Of a stretch of 48,756 bases of DNA, positions 48,387 to 48,756 are shown in pieces. Below the pieces are notes generated by a model. It did no database searches. It was not told the origin of the DNA and saw only the letters and a list, made by a program, of their open reading frames with translations. Each line of letters opens with the position of its first letter. Position 1 is the first letter of the stretch. The stretch lies in contig PCWA01000037.1 of the NCBI GenBank assembly GCA_002796125.1, positions 1-48,756 of the forward strand, given 5' to 3'. A program made the translations under genes and the position numbers. Origin of the DNA: Candidatus Ghiorseimicrobium undicola (lineage in GTDB: Bacteria > Omnitrophota > Gorgyraeia > Ghiorseimicrobiales > Ghiorseimicrobiaceae).

Positions 48387-48756
48387 TTATAGATATCTAT
48401 AAATATACTGCGGGATGTGGTAGCGTATCCCGGTAAGTATAAAACCCAATACTTTCGCCTCTGCCTGGTTAAGCAGGCTTTGCGCGTGCTCGATTATTCC
48501 TCTTTGCGTCCTGCCCGCCTGGACTACCATCAGCACTCCGTCGGCCTGCGCTCCCAATACCTGCGGGTCGGTAAGCGGTATTACAGGCGGCGCGTCAAAA
48601 ATTATATAGTCGTACTTGGCGCGGAAGGTATCAATAAGTTCTTTCATTCTGCTTGAGCTTAAAAGTTCAGCCGGGTTGTACGGCACGCTTCCGGCGGTAA
48701 TAAGGTCGAGGTTTTCCACTCCGAAGTTTATCAGGCATGAGTCAAGTGCTGTGCCG
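48387..48756 (-). CDS. Bacterial tyrosine kinase (BY-kinase, CpsD/Wzc C-terminal type), partial
   Basis: The reading frame stays open to the window edge, so only the C-terminal ~123 residues are seen; the ATP-binding Walker A lies outside. Visible: 'GTALDSCLINFGVENLDLITAGSVP', 'NPAELLSSSRMKELIDTFRAKYDYIIFDAPPVIPLTDPQVLG' (Walker A'/B region, 'FDAPP'), 'VVQAGRTQRGIIEHAQSLL', and a short Tyr-rich tail 'YHIPQYIYRYL' that may be autophosphorylated. BY-kinases control polymer length and export of surface polysaccharides. It presumably stands near the head of the operon with Wzc/Wza-type genes beyond the window. Confidence 0.92.
   Translation of the reverse strand, partial: GTALDSCLINFGVENLDLITAGSVPYNPAELLSSSRMKELIDTFRAKYDYIIFDAPPVIPLTDPQVLGAQADGVLMVVQAGRTQRGIIEHAQSLLNQAEAKVLGFILTGIRYHIPQYIYRYL

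Noticed and set aside
1-48756. tRNA or rRNA genes
   Set aside because: No cloverleaf-like or rRNA-like segment was recognised on either strand; no intergenic gap is large enough for rRNA.

Overview
The window looks like chromosomal DNA of a Gram-negative (two-membrane) bacterium of moderate-to-low GC that runs a non-proteobacterial exosortase/PEP-CTERM system. The outer membrane is implied by LolA/LolCD-like genes and a predicted beta-barrel. An Omnitrophota/PVC-type organism is my best guess from the gene mix (exosortase, EpsI, many glycosyltransferases, orphan GxxExxY and four-helix-bundle genes, heptanucleotide repeats). No rRNA or tRNA gene is present to prove it.

Layout. (1) 139-4573, minus strand: a consensus sigma-70 promoter (4617-4645) reads into a membrane protein, a TPR protein, a soluble GAF histidine kinase and a sigma-54-activating NtrC-type response regulator. 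(2) 4674-14245, a lipid/acyl module: an AMP-ligase/ACP/PlsC fusion and a FeeM-like PEP-CTERM-associated acyltransferase on the minus strand. Divergent from these on the plus strand are a LolA-like protein, an FtsX-type permease, a LolD-type ATPase, an outer-membrane beta-barrel and a PaaK/CapK-like ligase. A second FeeM-like acyltransferase meets that operon convergently. (3) 14344-19795, minus strand: seven consecutive PEP-CTERM proteins, the exosortase substrates. The first gene has a near-perfect -24/-12 sigma-54 promoter (19887-19904), the promoter class the region-1 regulator should activate. (4) 20078-48756, minus strand: one nearly gapless run of about 24 genes for an exported or surface glycan. 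It holds a BY-kinase (cut by the window edge), DgkA, ManC, an SDR epimerase, a Wzm/Wzt ABC exporter, an Asn-synthetase-like protein, a GNAT, a PP-loop protein, a pyruvyltransferase and eight glycosyltransferase modules. It also holds a nucleotidyltransferase, a uridine-kinase-like protein, an O-antigen ligase/polymerase, a secreted glycosidase and a WecA/TagO-type initiator. It ends with exosortase, a GxxExxY protein and EpsI.

How the parts may work together (inference): region 4 builds a glycan and supplies the exosortase that processes the region-3 proteins. Region 1 probably switches region 3 on through sigma-54. Region 2 looks like an acyl-ACP-dependent N-acyl amino acid or lipid synthesis and export module tied to the same surface programme; FeeM-type enzymes take acyl groups from acyl carrier protein, and an ACP is fused into the neighbouring gene.

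The most unusual structure is a family of degenerate tandem 7-bp repeats at eight or nine places, between and inside genes. In one orientation the repeat is open in all reading frames and forms in-frame protein segments, including the linker of a phosphodiesterase-glycosyltransferase fusion. In the other it brings stop codons in every frame and supplies the actual stop codons of two genes. A second repeat family (GATTACACAGATT type) flanks the GxxExxY gene as terminal inverted repeats and has a solo copy near the right end. A 70-bp identical DNA block encodes the sorting tail of two otherwise unrelated adjacent PEP-CTERM genes. No intergenic gap exceeds 300 bp; the first 138 bases hold nothing I can name.
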